From Effrenium voratum (taxonomy: Eukaryota; Sar; Dinophyceae; Suessiales; Symbiodiniaceae), in NCBI GenBank assembly GCA_963377175.1, contig CAUJNA010000513.1, forward strand, positions 1-64,000: a stretch of 64,000 nucleotides of DNA, given 5' to 3'. The notes under the pieces are model-generated. The model had not been told where the DNA came from. It searched no databases and saw only the letters and a program-made list of their open reading frames with translations. How positions within the stretch are numbered: position 1 is the first letter of the stretch; the number at the start of each line of letters is the position of its first letter. This document shows positions 1 to 9,168 of this stretch, piece by piece. The translations under genes were made by a program, and so were the position numbers.

Positions 1-189
1 CTGCATGCACTGGTTTGTTTTTCCGCCCAACACGGCACCAAGCTGTGCGTCCAGTCACTCGACTCGACTCGGCTTCGACTTGGGGCCACGAGCCCTGGGA
101 CTTTGGGATCGGAAGTCTTCGGGGCCCCGGAGCCATAGCGCCTTCGCGTCAGGGCGCGGAAGGCGCGGAGGAGGCGGAGCTCTACTGAC

Positions 190-249
190 CTGGCGGCCAC
201 CGAGTTGCAGCGGTAGCGGCCAAAGCAAGTGCTCGAGGAGATGTGGGCG
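190..249 (-). CDS. Candidate 60-nt internal exon
   Basis: Read on the minus strand, an AG at 251-250 is followed by an open 60-nt stretch that ends at a donor GTCAGT (189-184). The frame gives about 19 residues including FGRYRCNSVAA. The surrounding 100-260 block is clearly GC-rich compared with its neighbours, as expected for an exon. A plus-strand reading is also open, so strand and frame are uncertain and no function is suggested. Confidence 0.2.
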
Positions 250-960
250 CTTTGTTTGAGGATACCCTTTGTTAGATGGGTGAATGAGAAGCCAAAGAGG
301 AAAGAATTGACGTTTTGTTTGGGGCCCGGTATTTTGACACACACACACATGTGACAAATGAAGGGACAAGAATCAATGTATACAAATGGGAGGGCCGGAC
401 ATGTTTACAAGACACGTCTCGCCGCTTTTCTGAGAATCCAAGCACCTCCCCTGTCCACTTGGGTGGTCAAGTGGCCAAATCTCCAAGTCGCCTGCACCAG
501 CAGCTGTACAGCGTGCAGTACTCCTGGCTGGCAGCAAACAACTGACATTTGCACATGAGCACTCTGAAATAAATCATTTGAACCCACTTGGTTTTCATCA
601 AGCCCCCGCTTGATTTTGATTGGGGGGTGTTTTAGTTTGATCGGATCAAGCATCACTTGGGGAACCCCGAGCAATCCAGCTGGGTTCAACCGGGGTCAAC
701 ATAAAGTCTTTGGTGGATCAGGGCTTATCTCACTTCCGGTGGCTGAGTACCCCTTTCTCAGGGTTTTGGTATTGCACCCTAGGAATACATGGGTATTGAG
801 CCCCATTTAGGCACAAATGTCGGGAGAAGGCCGTGGTTATGTTGAACTTCTGGGTCACTTCCCAAGGGTGTAATCCCACAATGTAATACAAAAACCCTCA
901 GACCCTTTTATAGCACAAGGTCATGCTTGTGGTAAAATGTGGCATTGGGTCACTCTTCAC
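250..960. other. Non-coding stretch
   Basis: No convincing exon between the GC-rich block at the start of the window and the short ORF at 988. The open frames here have atypical composition and no paired splice sites. Confidence 0.4.
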
Positions 961-987
961 TCTCCTTCAAAAGTGACCAAGTAGTCC

Positions 988-1101
988 ATGGCCACCGTGG
1001 ACAAGTCGACTTTCCGGGAGAAAGCCCAAACAACTGGAACACGCAGCACGAGCCCGGATAAACCACGTCACAGCGGTCCGTATGTTTCCCCTTTTGGATA
1101 G
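988..1101 (+). CDS. Short ORF, possible first exon (37 aa)
   Basis: An ATG in an acceptable context opens a 37-residue frame starting MATVDKSTFREKAQ, Lys/Arg/Ser-rich, ending in TAG. It is too short to be significant by length alone. It is listed because composition and third-position GC look coding against AT-richer flanks. Not recognised. Confidence 0.2.
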   Translation: MATVDKSTFREKAQTTGTRSTSPDKPRHSGPYVSPFG

Positions 1102-2174
1102 TTGGAAAAAAAACTTATGGTAGCTCAGTTGGTTGCACTGTCCTTCAAGCAATCATAGCTCCAGTGGTGTCTTCTGCTCGTTTTTGTTGGAGCCCCTCTT
1201 TTCCCCACTGGAGGTCGCAGACAGTCGTGTTTTCTCGGAGCCCACTCAGAAGCACTCGACCTTGTGGCATGTGTGGGTTTCAGGGGGCACACATGATGCA
1301 GGTTGCTGACATGCCAATCCAAAATCCAGCGGTTGGTTGCTTCTTGAAAAAGTGGACCTTTCAAGCTGGGGCGGTGTCCTTTCGATGTTCAATCATCATC
1401 CACCAAAGGCGTCTCCCAGGACACCGCTGGTTGATCAGGAGCAGAAACGAATCAGGCTTAGCAACTCCACGCTGCCCAGCCGCCGTAATTGCTGTGCTTC
1501 GGATGGAAGACAGCTCCCATTTTTCTGGGCCCGTGGCTTCAGGGCAACTGTGCGCAGGACCCCCAGCGCGTCGAAGCTGCATGGACGTCAACTCTTCACG
1601 GCTTGGCTACCTGCCAACGCCGAATGGCAGGACTAGTGGTTAACACATGTGCAAGGTCCGCGGGGGAATCCTTTGCGAGCAGCATGCCCATTCATTCTGT
1701 GGTTCCAAAGGAACCAGAGAAATCTAACTTGCCTAAGGAGGCAAGTGTTAGCGCCTTCAGCCGATGAGTCATGACTCTTGGTCAACAGGAGATCCCGTCA
1801 GGTGCTCGTTTGCTCGCCGGCTGAAGGCTGGTGTGCACTTCAAAGTTGACGAGGGATCTATGCGAGACGCCTTGGACTACCAGCACGTCCCAACCGCTGC
1901 TTTTTGGACACTTTCGGGATTGACCTGGGAAAAAGCAGTGAGTTGGGGGGTGCTGGAAAAGTGGAGGCGTTTCTACTGAGCTTCTAAATTTCGATCAGAC
2001 TTGCGGCGCCTGACATGCGATCCTTCTCAGTCCCCCCGCCCCCAAACAACCAAACAAAAATCTGGCTCGCAGGTCTCAGGTGCACGCCAGGGTGGGCAGA
2101 GGCGGACGGTCCCAAAATGCGCGAGCGAAGTCACTGCATGCTTGAATTGGTTTTACATTTGAAGTGTCACTACA

Positions 2175-2218
2175 TTATATATATATATATGTATACATAT
2201 ATATATATATATATTTAC
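2175..2218. repeat. AT-dinucleotide microsatellite
   Basis: Runs of alternating A and T interrupted by a few G and C bases. Similar short AT tracts occur at about 4226-4243, 15838-15855, 37001-37017, 37513-37530, 43879-43905 and 47141-47158. Most lie in gene-free DNA. Confidence 0.8.
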
Positions 2219-2424
2219 ATAGCATGTATATATGTACATACAGAATTGCATATAAATAAATATACATACACGAACCAGATTCAAAGACATGCGAACATCG
2301 TATTTTGGGTTCGGGAAACAGCTGCGGTGGATGGCCCTACCATGATAGACATGACTTCGGGATCTAGGATCATTTCCTCTACCTCAAGACTCCTGTTTTC
2401 AGAAGTCTTAAAGTATATACAACC

Positions 2425-2507
2425 ACTATGTAGCCACTACATGCAGGGTTCTTATATTTCGCTTTTTCCCCGGGAGCAGTGGTGTGGGGGTCGTGGAAAA
2501 CACCCCA
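2425..2507 (+). mobile_element. Dispersed repeat family I, copy 1
   Basis: This segment (TGTAGCCACTAC at the left, CAGTGGTGTGG near the right) is recognisably the same as 32115-32200 (TATGGCCACTATG to GTAGTGGTTTCGG). It is imperfectly palindromic: the left CCACTA pairs with the right TAGTGG. A small non-autonomous element is the simplest reading. Confidence 0.5.
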
Positions 2508-2608
2508 GATCAGGTTCAAGCTGTTTCTTGTAGAGGTAAAAGGGATTTTCCCAGCCCACAAGATCCCCAAACCATTGGAGGGACGCGGGGTGGTTTGGGT
2601 GTAATTTA

Positions 2609-2703
2609 ACTTCTGAATCCGGAGGACACCTTTTTTCGGTCGGAGGACAAATCAACAGTAGATCATGTCCTAGGTTGAACCACCCCTGAGTACGCTCCTC
2701 CGG
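2609..2703 (+). mobile_element. MITE-like element, family H, copy 1
   Basis: The ends are inverted copies: TCCGGAGGA at the left and TCCTCCGGA at the right (2695-2703). A second copy with the same internal order (GAACCAC, CCTGAGTACG) lies at about 42278-42375. The right end abuts the coding exon that follows, so the element may form the end of the preceding intron (AG at 2689-2690). Confidence 0.6.
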
Positions 2704-2841
2704 ATGAAGCCCCGCCGTTTACGGTGGAAACAAGCTGCGCCCCGCCAGGACTGGGCGGCCGCCGCAGGCCACAAAGCACTGGCCGAGCGCCTGGCGGCAG
2801 AAAGAGCGGCGAGAAAAGCGCGAGCGAGCGCGCGAAGCTAA
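2704..2841 (+). CDS. Terminal exon, basic Arg/Ala-rich tail
   Basis: From ATG at 2704 to TAA at 2841 the frame encodes 45 residues, extremely rich in Arg, Ala and Lys (for example AERLAAERAARKARAS), with strongly GC-biased third positions. The frame is open upstream into the adjoining inverted-repeat element, where AG at 2689-2690 could be the acceptor, so the ATG need not be a start. The composition suggests a charged helical tail. The family is not recognised. Confidence 0.5.
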   Translation: MKPRRLRWKQAAPRQDWAAAAGHKALAERLAAERAARKARASARS

Positions 2842-3070
2842 CGACCGGTGCTCTTTTGGGCTGACCAAAGGTCAACACATTTTCTTGGTGGCTTCCAGCC
2901 ATCCCCTTAGCTTTTTAGACTTTTAGTGTTTAGTGGGGGTTTCCATTTGACCAACTAATAGTTAAACTTTTAGCAGGGGATCTGAGGGCAGCCCAGATGT
3001 GGGTTGCTGGACAGCCTTGGAATGGCAAGACGAAGAAGGCTTTCTGGGTGAAAGGTTGGTTTAGCTTCCT

Positions 3071-3346
3071 TTAGTTTCCCTGTATCACCGCATTGCTGGC
3101 CTTCGGGGCAGCGGTACCAAAATCCCAGGGATCATTTTGACAACATCCGGAAGAGTGGGTATTCTGATGGCGACAATCATTCCCAATTCTGAACCCCAGA
3201 GATATCCGCTTTTCAGCGATCCTGTGCTTGAGAATGTCTAGAATATTGTACGCACGCTGGCAGCGACACTTCTTCCATTCTTCTTTCCGCAACACTCCGG
3301 AACATGGCTTGCCCGGGCTTGGTTTTGGCCTTTTCAGTATTGCCAT
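3071..3346 (-). CDS. Hypothetical ORF, 91 aa
   Basis: A minus-strand frame of 91 codons, rich in Lys and Arg in its first half (for example KEEWKKCRCQRAYN). The plus strand of the same region also has an open frame with a hydrophobic stretch (GFGLFSIAILL) between a possible acceptor and a GTATG donor, so the coding strand is unresolved. No family recognised. Confidence 0.2.
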   Translation of the reverse strand: MAILKRPKPSPGKPCSGVLRKEEWKKCRCQRAYNILDILKHRIAEKRISLGFRIGNDCRHQNTHSSGCCQNDPWDFGTAAPKASNAVIQGN

Positions 3347-3766
3347 CCTGTTGACAAAGGTGCTCCTGCCTCAGCTACAAGAAGGTATGAAGAAGTCCTT
3401 GAAATTGCCTTCAACCCAGGTGACAGCTCAGTGAGCACACTATTGCTTGCTTTTCACACGAGCTGTTTAGACTAGTGCTTGTTCTTGACTTCGTATCAGA
3501 CACGCGCTTGGAGAGCGCAACACCAAGTGCATGCTTGATATGCTGTTCTTACTGACTGTGTCAATGCGTTTCTATGAATGGGCATTATGCGCAGTCAGTT
3601 TGGTGCCTCATGTGAAGTTGCCAGGATGAGTCTAAGTCTTCCAAAGCCGGCCTTTTACCTTTGGGATATGATGGGTTCGTTTCAACGTAGCACCCCTCCA
3701 TGGCTGGCTTTCCCTATATTATAGGCTTCCCTTCAACGCAAAGCAACCCTATAGGGGTGCTCTCAG

Positions 3767-3868
3767 CAACTCTCGGACAGCTGCGCAAGAGCCATCGAAG
3801 GACGTGCCATCTTCAATCCAGCAAAAGCTCTCGACGCTCCTTCAAGTTTGAGTCTCCTGGCTGAGTCG
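3767..3868 (+). CDS. Candidate exon
   Basis: An acceptor (GGTGCTCTCAG) precedes an open frame beginning QLSDSCARAIEGRAIF and continuing for about 34 codons. The right border is uncertain because no strong GT donor is evident before the next palindromic repeat at 3890-4020. One alternative frame is also open. Confidence 0.25.
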
Positions 3869-4812
3869 GTTCTTTTAACTTTGGACTGTTGCAAGGGAGG
3901 CTCAAGTTTGAAGATGGGTGGAACTGGATACCCTCGCAAAAACTCCCATGGGCGGTTGAGATATCCCCTTGGCACATCTGGACTGTTGGAGGTGACCCTA
4001 GGTCCGCAAAATCGTTGGCATAGCCCCACCCTTGCCTCTCAGGCGGGTCTCCCATGCATGGGGGTCCCAAAAAGCAGGGTGATTCAGAACATGAACCCGC
4101 AGAATGACTTGTGCAGATGTTCATTTTAGTCTCAGGTGGGTGTTGACCAGCACTTGCGGGCCATGTGAGAAATTGTTGGGGGTGTGATAAGAGTCCACAT
4201 GTCACACAATTATGTGTATACATACATATATATATATATATAGATATGCCAGCCTATGCACCCATCCCTTTGAGGTGGCTTTTCTCGATCTCCTGTTGGG
4301 TCCAACTCGATGGTTTCAAGGAGCGATATTCAAACGCGGCCCATTTGAAGACATGTGGAGACAGAGAAAGGATCGGAGTCCGAAGTTCGGCGTTTTTTTT
4401 TTTTTTTTTTTGTCTTTTCTTACCTGAAAAAGCCTCTGCGAGACCATTCTCCTCACAGACCTTTGTCAGGTGACTTGTTTGTTGGAGGGCACTTGAGCCA
4501 TTGTCTCTGGTCGTAATTCATGGTCACCTGCTGAAATGGCGGTCCATTCTCCAGTGATATGTTGGTCAGTGTGCCCCATTACCTTTGAGAGTATCACATA
4601 TTTGCCAGACTTAGCTTGCCAGTTTGAGGTTTTGCCTTTTTGTTTGGTTTGCCCTTTCAACAAGCAGTGCATGAAGTTGTTGCAGGGGCTCTGAGTTTGG
4701 CCCAAATTTACCGTTGCCGAATGTCACTCAGGAGAAGGTCGCTCCGGGCACTGAGCCTGTCGAAACCAGCCAAATTCACGGATCGGGCTGGGCTCTTTTG
4801 TTTTTTCGCCAG

Positions 4813-4899
4813 ATAGCTGAAAGTATTGTGTTAGGGGTGCTGGCGTTTTTGCTATTTGGGGTCTATGCTGGTGTGAACCGCGACTTGTTTCTGGCCAAG
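4813..4899 (+). CDS. Internal exon with one membrane segment
   Basis: An 87-nt exon in phase 0 at both ends. The acceptor is TTTTTTCGCCAG, the donor is AAG|GTGAGG (close to the general eukaryotic consensus). It encodes 29 residues, IAESIVLGVLAFLLFGVYAG followed by VNRDLFLAK, which reads as a transmembrane helix plus a short charged loop. It may belong with the Cys-rich gene end at 5211-5470, but exons between them were not resolved. Confidence 0.55.
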
Positions 4900-5210
4900 G
4901 TGAGGTCACGCGGATGGCGGATGGCGGTGTATGATCTGAATGTCAGCATGTTGGTTCGTGAGCTGAATCGAGTGTCGGTTTCAGTTTCCCCGCGTTGCAT
5001 ACTCCTCTACAAATTAGCATGGAACCCAACAGCGGGCTGTGTTTCGGACTCCAGGCGGCTGTGTGGACCTGTTGCGTCAGGCAGGAGACTTTCCCTGTTG
5101 GATGCTAAGTAGCTCACATATTGCATATTCCCTCTAAAGATTTGATGCTATTTCCGGTGCCTCGCTTTTAGCACCTGGCTGGGGAGTACTGATTCCGTAA
5201 GCTCGCTCAG

Positions 5211-5470
5211 GCGGGCGCTGTCGCTGTGTGAGGCATGCACTTTGCGAGGGCTCCCCTTTGGGGACTGCGTTTCTTGCGGTCCGTGTTTGGCCTTTGAAAT
5301 GCCGTATCGGTGTGTCTCAAGATCGGGCATCCCAAAATGTTGTTTGTCTCTTTGGTTTCCCTTTAAACCAACGCAACAAAGGGGAACCACAAAAACAAAC
5401 AGACCCATATGATGTTGCCATGGGATGTGTCAGAACGTGTTTCGCATGTGAATTCCTTCGATATTGCTGA
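5211..5470 (+). CDS. Cys-rich gene end, two exons
   Basis: Exon 5211-5309 (acceptor AG at 5209-5210, donor CG|GTGTGTCT) joins exon 5434-5470 (acceptor GTGTCAG, stop TGA). Phases agree (2 + 1). The joined tail has regularly spaced cysteines: LCEACTLRGLPFGDCVSCGP, then CLAFEMPYR, then TCFACEFLRYC at the terminus. Paired CxxC motifs suggest a zinc-binding module, but the family is not recognised. The intron between the exons is a family A repeat whose left end supplies the donor. An alternative frame in the first exon is open but lacks the cysteine pattern. Confidence 0.6.
5310..5433 (+). mobile_element. Family A introner-like element filling an intron
   Basis: The left end GGTGTGTCT matches other family A copies, and the core TTTGGTTTCCCTTTAAACC pairs imperfectly with itself across the centre. 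The whole 124-nt intron is accounted for by the element plus a short tail to AG. Exon phases on both sides agree, so its removal restores one Cys-rich frame. Confidence 0.6.
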
Positions 5471-5964
5471 GTGATATCCCTGCCCGAAGGGATTTTGCTT
5501 CCAGAGTTCTGCTCCTGGAAATTGTCCGGACGTATTGAGGACTTTTTCTGCGGGCATCAAGTCAGGTTTTAATCAGCATCGCTTGATGCCTCGGGCGCCG
5601 GGCGTGTGCCATAAAACGCCCGCAACGCGGTGAGCGAAGTGCTCTTGCCCGTAAATCTCGGGTGTAGGCATGCGGCCCAGCGCCGGGAGTGGAACTCAAA
5701 ACAAAATCGGCACCAGACGCGGACAATGTATCCGACGGTGACAGCAAGAGCACGGATCTGGCAGCGTTGGGAAGCAGGAAGCTTTCCGTTTCGAGTGCCA
5801 GACCTGGTGGAAACAGTAAGTGCTGAATCATGTAGGATGGCACGTGTTCCTTTTTGTTGGAGCAAGACGCCATTGACCCTGTTTCAAAGTGGTTTCCTGG
5901 CATTTTGCATTTGTATGCAAAATCGAAGAAACTTGACTTGGCCTTTCAATTGGGTTGCCGTTAG

Positions 5965-6072
5965 GTTGCTGCCGTCACTGCACCGCTCAAGCCACTGCTC
6001 AGCCTTGGGACTGCGTGCCACAAAGAGCCGAAGCATGGGGTTGCGAAAAACCGTTCGCACCGTTGGGTGTGA
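5965..6072 (+). CDS. Terminal exon (35 aa)
   Basis: The acceptor is a pyrimidine-rich tract ending GCCGTTAG at 5964. The phase-0 frame VAAVTAPLKPLLSLGTACHK continues to a basic end (NRSHRWV) and TGA at 6072. Third positions are strongly G/C. A family C element begins nine bases after the stop, in the presumed 3' UTR or downstream flank. Confidence 0.5.
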   Translation, partial: VAAVTAPLKPLLSLGTACHKEPKHGVAKNRSHRWV

Positions 6073-6080
6073 TTTCTGAG

Positions 6081-6206
6081 CATAGGTGTCCCCTTTTTGG
6101 TTGTTTTGGTCGAAAAGTAGACGGGTTTCGATTCCTGGTTTACCTGGTGGTGCAAGATCATCTACCACGGAAATCCGAATCTATTTGCCCTAAAAGGACG
6201 CCTATG
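6081..6206 (+). mobile_element. Family C introner-like MITE with 8-bp TSD, copy 1
   Basis: The ends are CATAGGTGTCC and GGACGCCTATG, inverted repeats with one mismatch. The element is flanked by perfect direct repeats TTTCTGAG (6073-6080 and 6207-6214). Its internal sequence (TTTTTGGTTGTTTTGGTCG, then CATCTACCACGGAAATCC) matches the copy at 42704-42824 throughout. Inverted ends plus a target-site duplication show transposition by a cut-and-paste type mechanism. No transposase is encoded. Confidence 0.85.
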
Positions 6207-6886
6207 TTTCTGAGGGAACCCTTGACCAGGTTGGTTAACAGGGAACCGGGCAAACTGCCATAGTTGGGGCCACTGCACGTGTGACACACGCATTTGGAAT
6301 GAAGCAAGTCTGAGGTGTTGGGGTCAGGAGCATGCGTGTCAAACTCTAGCATGCCGCATGTTGTGCACGAAAGGGCTCAACTCAAACAAACAAGCAAGCA
6401 GGCCACACCTTCTTTCCATGTCCTGCTCCACAGTCAAACAACAGCATAGATGACCTTTGGCAGATACACGACAGGAGCCACATGGTCAATATCAATTTGG
6501 GTCAGGATTCCCTGTTTCCTGGTATTCGGTGTTTTGCTGCGTGTGCCTCATGTCATCCCCCAAACTTAGATGACAGTCAATATTGTTTGTTGCTCACTAA
6601 TTACGGCACATGGCATAGATTTCCGGACACTGCCACGGCCAGCTCGTTGCTGCTTCGCCGGTGCCCGCATTGGGCCTTTCTGCGCGGAAAGGTCCTCTCC
6701 GCGTGGAACTCGGCCCGTGTGCGTTTTGACGAATCACCCGCTCGCGGTGAATTCGCTTGTTGGGATCCGAAATCCAAAGGCCGCAGAGCCCCTGGTTCAG
6801 TGGCAAGCAATCGACTTTTCTCGAGAGCACGAGCTCACTGGCCCTCTTGGCTTTGAGGTGCATGTTTGGCCCATCTTGGATCCCAG

Positions 6887-7001
6887 CGGAGACCTGCAGC
6901 AAGCCGAGGAGCACCTGAAGGAGGCACTGAGGATGAAGTCCGTCTGTGACGCTGACCATGTGAATGTGGCAGTCACTTTGCATGAGCGCTGCCGGGCGTG
7001 A
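6887..7001 (+). CDS. TPR-repeat exon (kinesin light chain / nephrocystin-3 type)
   Basis: After an AG at 6885-6886 the frame reads GDLQQAEEHLKEALRMKSV, then DADHVNVAVTLHE. This is the kinesin-light-chain-like tetratricopeptide consensus: a 42-residue unit pairing two helices, with the conserved A..H...AL and D.H..VA..L. The frame ends ERCRA-stop where the family normally continues LGR, so the exon probably ends earlier (around LHE) or the copy is broken. TPR proteins of this kind are protein-interaction scaffolds. Confidence 0.65.
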
Positions 7002-7087
7002 CGCTTAGTCGAAGGTGGAGAGCCTGAGAGAGACTGAGAGCCAACGCCTCCGCTGAACGGAAGAACTAATCTAAAATGACTTCAGCA

Positions 7088-7190
7088 GGGAATGAGGGAA
7101 GGATCCCTATAATGAACCATTTTCTATGGCTTCCTTTCAGGGAGTCCCTAGGTTCATTCACAAACCCAGGGTCATTCCCTACTGAGCACC
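7088..7190 (+). mobile_element. Family F palindromic element, copy 1
   Basis: The left end AGGGAATGAGGG pairs with CATTCCCT at the right, and the centre is also self-complementary (CCTTTCAGGGAGTCCCTAGG). A related copy (AGGGATGAGGGAATGACCCC to CTTTCCCT) is at 61616-61705. Confidence 0.6.
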
Positions 7191-7617
7191 AGAAAGATGA
7201 ACTCCCCACAAGAATAGGTACCCTTGTTTTAGCTTGTTTTCCCATGGGTACGGGGTCTGGGTTATATTCTCGCTGTGACGCTCGAAATCGATTCGGGTAG
7301 GCCATTAGGGGACAGTCCCAACAATAGACGGTGGATGTCTGGACATTTTAAGCCAAGCTCACCGATTCAGTGGTAACATTCCGAGGTCCAGCTCACACAA
7401 GTTGACTTTCTTGTTCTGCGGCCATTGCAAGGAATGTCATCTCAGCGTGACTTGTTTTGGTTTGAAACAGAAATCTTTCCAGCCGCGCAATCGCCCCGCT
7501 TGAGCTGGGCCTGGCTTGCTCAAAGTCAACTTGTTTGTTTTGTTCAGATGTCAGTGATGTTCAAGGGATTTCGGCTAATCCCCGGACACTGAACCCAGCT
7601 TGACCTTCAAGATCCAG

Positions 7618-7938
7618 ACTGAAGGCGCAAAGGCACTCGTCGTTGGGGGGAACATTTCCGGATGAACTGGTCAGAGAACATGAGCAGTTCATTCGCTCCG
7701 AGCAACGCAGCGGGTACTTCGCGTCCTCAGCCCGGGCCATGTGGCCATTCGGTGTTTGTTTGTGCGTTTCGTTTGCATTGGGTTAAAAACACAAACAGGT
7801 TTGTCTCAACACGCTGTCCACCTAGTCATCGAGTCTGGCTGTCCCAGCGCCTTACAGTGGCTGTCCCAGAGCCTCAAAAGCCACTTTCTCCCAGATGAGC
7901 ATGGAACGCAAGACACGTGGCGGGCTTGCTTTGTGTAG
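7618..7938 (+). CDS. Two exons joined across a 47-nt intron
   Basis: Exon 7618-7751 (acceptor GATCCAG) has a phase-1 end at donor G|GTGTTTG. Exon 7799-7938 starts after ACACAAACAG. G plus GT gives Gly and the frame continues. The joined protein reads GGTFPDELVREHEQFIRSEQ, then GYFASSARAMWPFGLSQHAV, then HLVIESGCPSALQWLSQSL. The frame runs to a TAG at 7938 but may leave earlier by a weak donor to the exon at 8038. It is an acidic, soluble-looking protein with no family recognised. The tiny intron (7752-7798) is itself an inverted repeat, GTGTTTGTTT against AAAAACACAAAC. Confidence 0.6.
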
Positions 7939-8037
7939 GGGCTGAACAGAAACCAGGAGTAAGGCACCTAGAAGGGGGGGCCTTTGTCTATCTGAGATTG
8001 TTCGTTTGTTTCTTCTTTTGGCGAAGGTTGCTGTCAG

Positions 8038-8150
8038 CAGTCCAGAAAGTTGGCCGGGCAGTGGAGTTTGCCTCCGCTGACAGGGAGGTCGTGCCAGGTG
8101 CAGTTCAGCAAGCTGGCCGGGGCTTGAAGCTTGCCGCAATGCCGAGCTGA
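8038..8150 (+). CDS. Terminal exon
   Basis: The acceptor TTGCTGTCAG is followed by QKVGRAVEFASADREVVPG, AVQQAGRGLKLAAMPS and TGA. Third positions are GC-rich. It probably ends the gene whose exons are at 7618-7938. The intervening donor was not identified with confidence; a GC donor near 7930 would keep phase. Confidence 0.5.
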
Positions 8151-8495
8151 GGAATTGTGTTGGGCTCCAGGAGGTTTTTGTGGTTTGCAGGTTCACCGTG
8201 TATGTTTGGGTTTTATGGGCTCCCTTGTTATACTTCCCTTTGTCCCAGTCGGCAAGTACAGAAGGGCCCGGCCGGGCTTGAAACTCTGACGGCCCAAACG
8301 GCAAAGATGGGAGGAGTGGGCACTTGTCAATAATCGGGTCGGGGGACTGTAAGGTTCCGAGCGCTTGCACCCAAGATGACAGGACAAGGTGTGTCCCATT
8401 TAGGTAGAACCCCTTCAACGGGTCATGTATGGGGACCCGGATTCCGTTTCTATTTGGCTTTCTTTCCTTTGACCTGAAAAAGGGTGCCCCGTGAA

Positions 8496-8497
<2 letters not shown>

Positions 8498-8586
<89 letters not shown>
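8498..8586. repeat. (AC)n microsatellite
   Basis: About 45 perfect AC dinucleotides. This creates spurious Cys-Val and His-Thr frames on the two strands. Confidence 0.95.
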
Positions 8587-8588
<2 letters not shown>

Positions 8589-9040
8589 ACCAGGGGAAGC
8601 AAATGAGAACCCAGGGATTAATAAGCCGGCAGTAGCGGGGTGTCTCCTTTTGGTGGGGATCTTGCATGTTTTTGTTGGTGTTTCATGCGCACCAATCTGC
8701 AACAAGAGTTTACTTGGCCACAAGGCCTATTGAAGTATGCTTGACGATTCGCACTTGCTTTGCAATCGCGTCTTGACAAGACAAGCTGCCCCTGTTGAAA
8801 CAGCATACTGTTGAGCATTAGTTTATTTGATTCCATGAGGTGCCACGACTGACGAGCCAGAGGGGAACAGAGCCCATGCTTGCCATTTGCGGCCAGGTGT
8901 TTGAAAGGTTCAGGCAGAACGCTTGAGAGGTCCGTCTATGGACTTGAGACGTGGGTCCCTTTCGCCGCGGGGGTTCCCTGAAAAAGACTCCCACGGGCGG
9001 CCCGGCGGCCCTCGGTCACATGTAGACGGTGGATGCAAAG

Positions 9041-9168
9041 GATGCAAAGAATGCGAAGGCGATGCCCGGATGAGGACGAACTCAGGAAGATGCTCCTTTC
9101 TACAAAAGACTTCGAACTGTTGGTGTCGTTGGGTGATTTTCACTTCAGAATCAACCGCAAGAATAAAG
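9041..9168 (+). CDS. Internal exon
   Basis: AG at 9039-9040 and donor AAAG|GTATTA at 9169. The frame is basic at first (MQRMQRMRRRCPDEDELRKM), then acidic/hydrophobic (LLSTKDFELLVSLGDFHF, RINRKNK). The exon is 128 nt, phase 1 at both ends. It resembles a regulatory or linker segment. Not recognised. Confidence 0.5.

Noticed and set aside
55..369. 104-codon Pro/Arg-rich minus-strand ORF
   Set aside because: Low-complexity translation of a GC-rich block. Only the 60-nt segment with splice signals was kept, at low confidence.
8415..8723. Cys-Val and His-Thr rich ORFs around 8.5 kb
   Set aside because: Translation of the (AC)n microsatellite.
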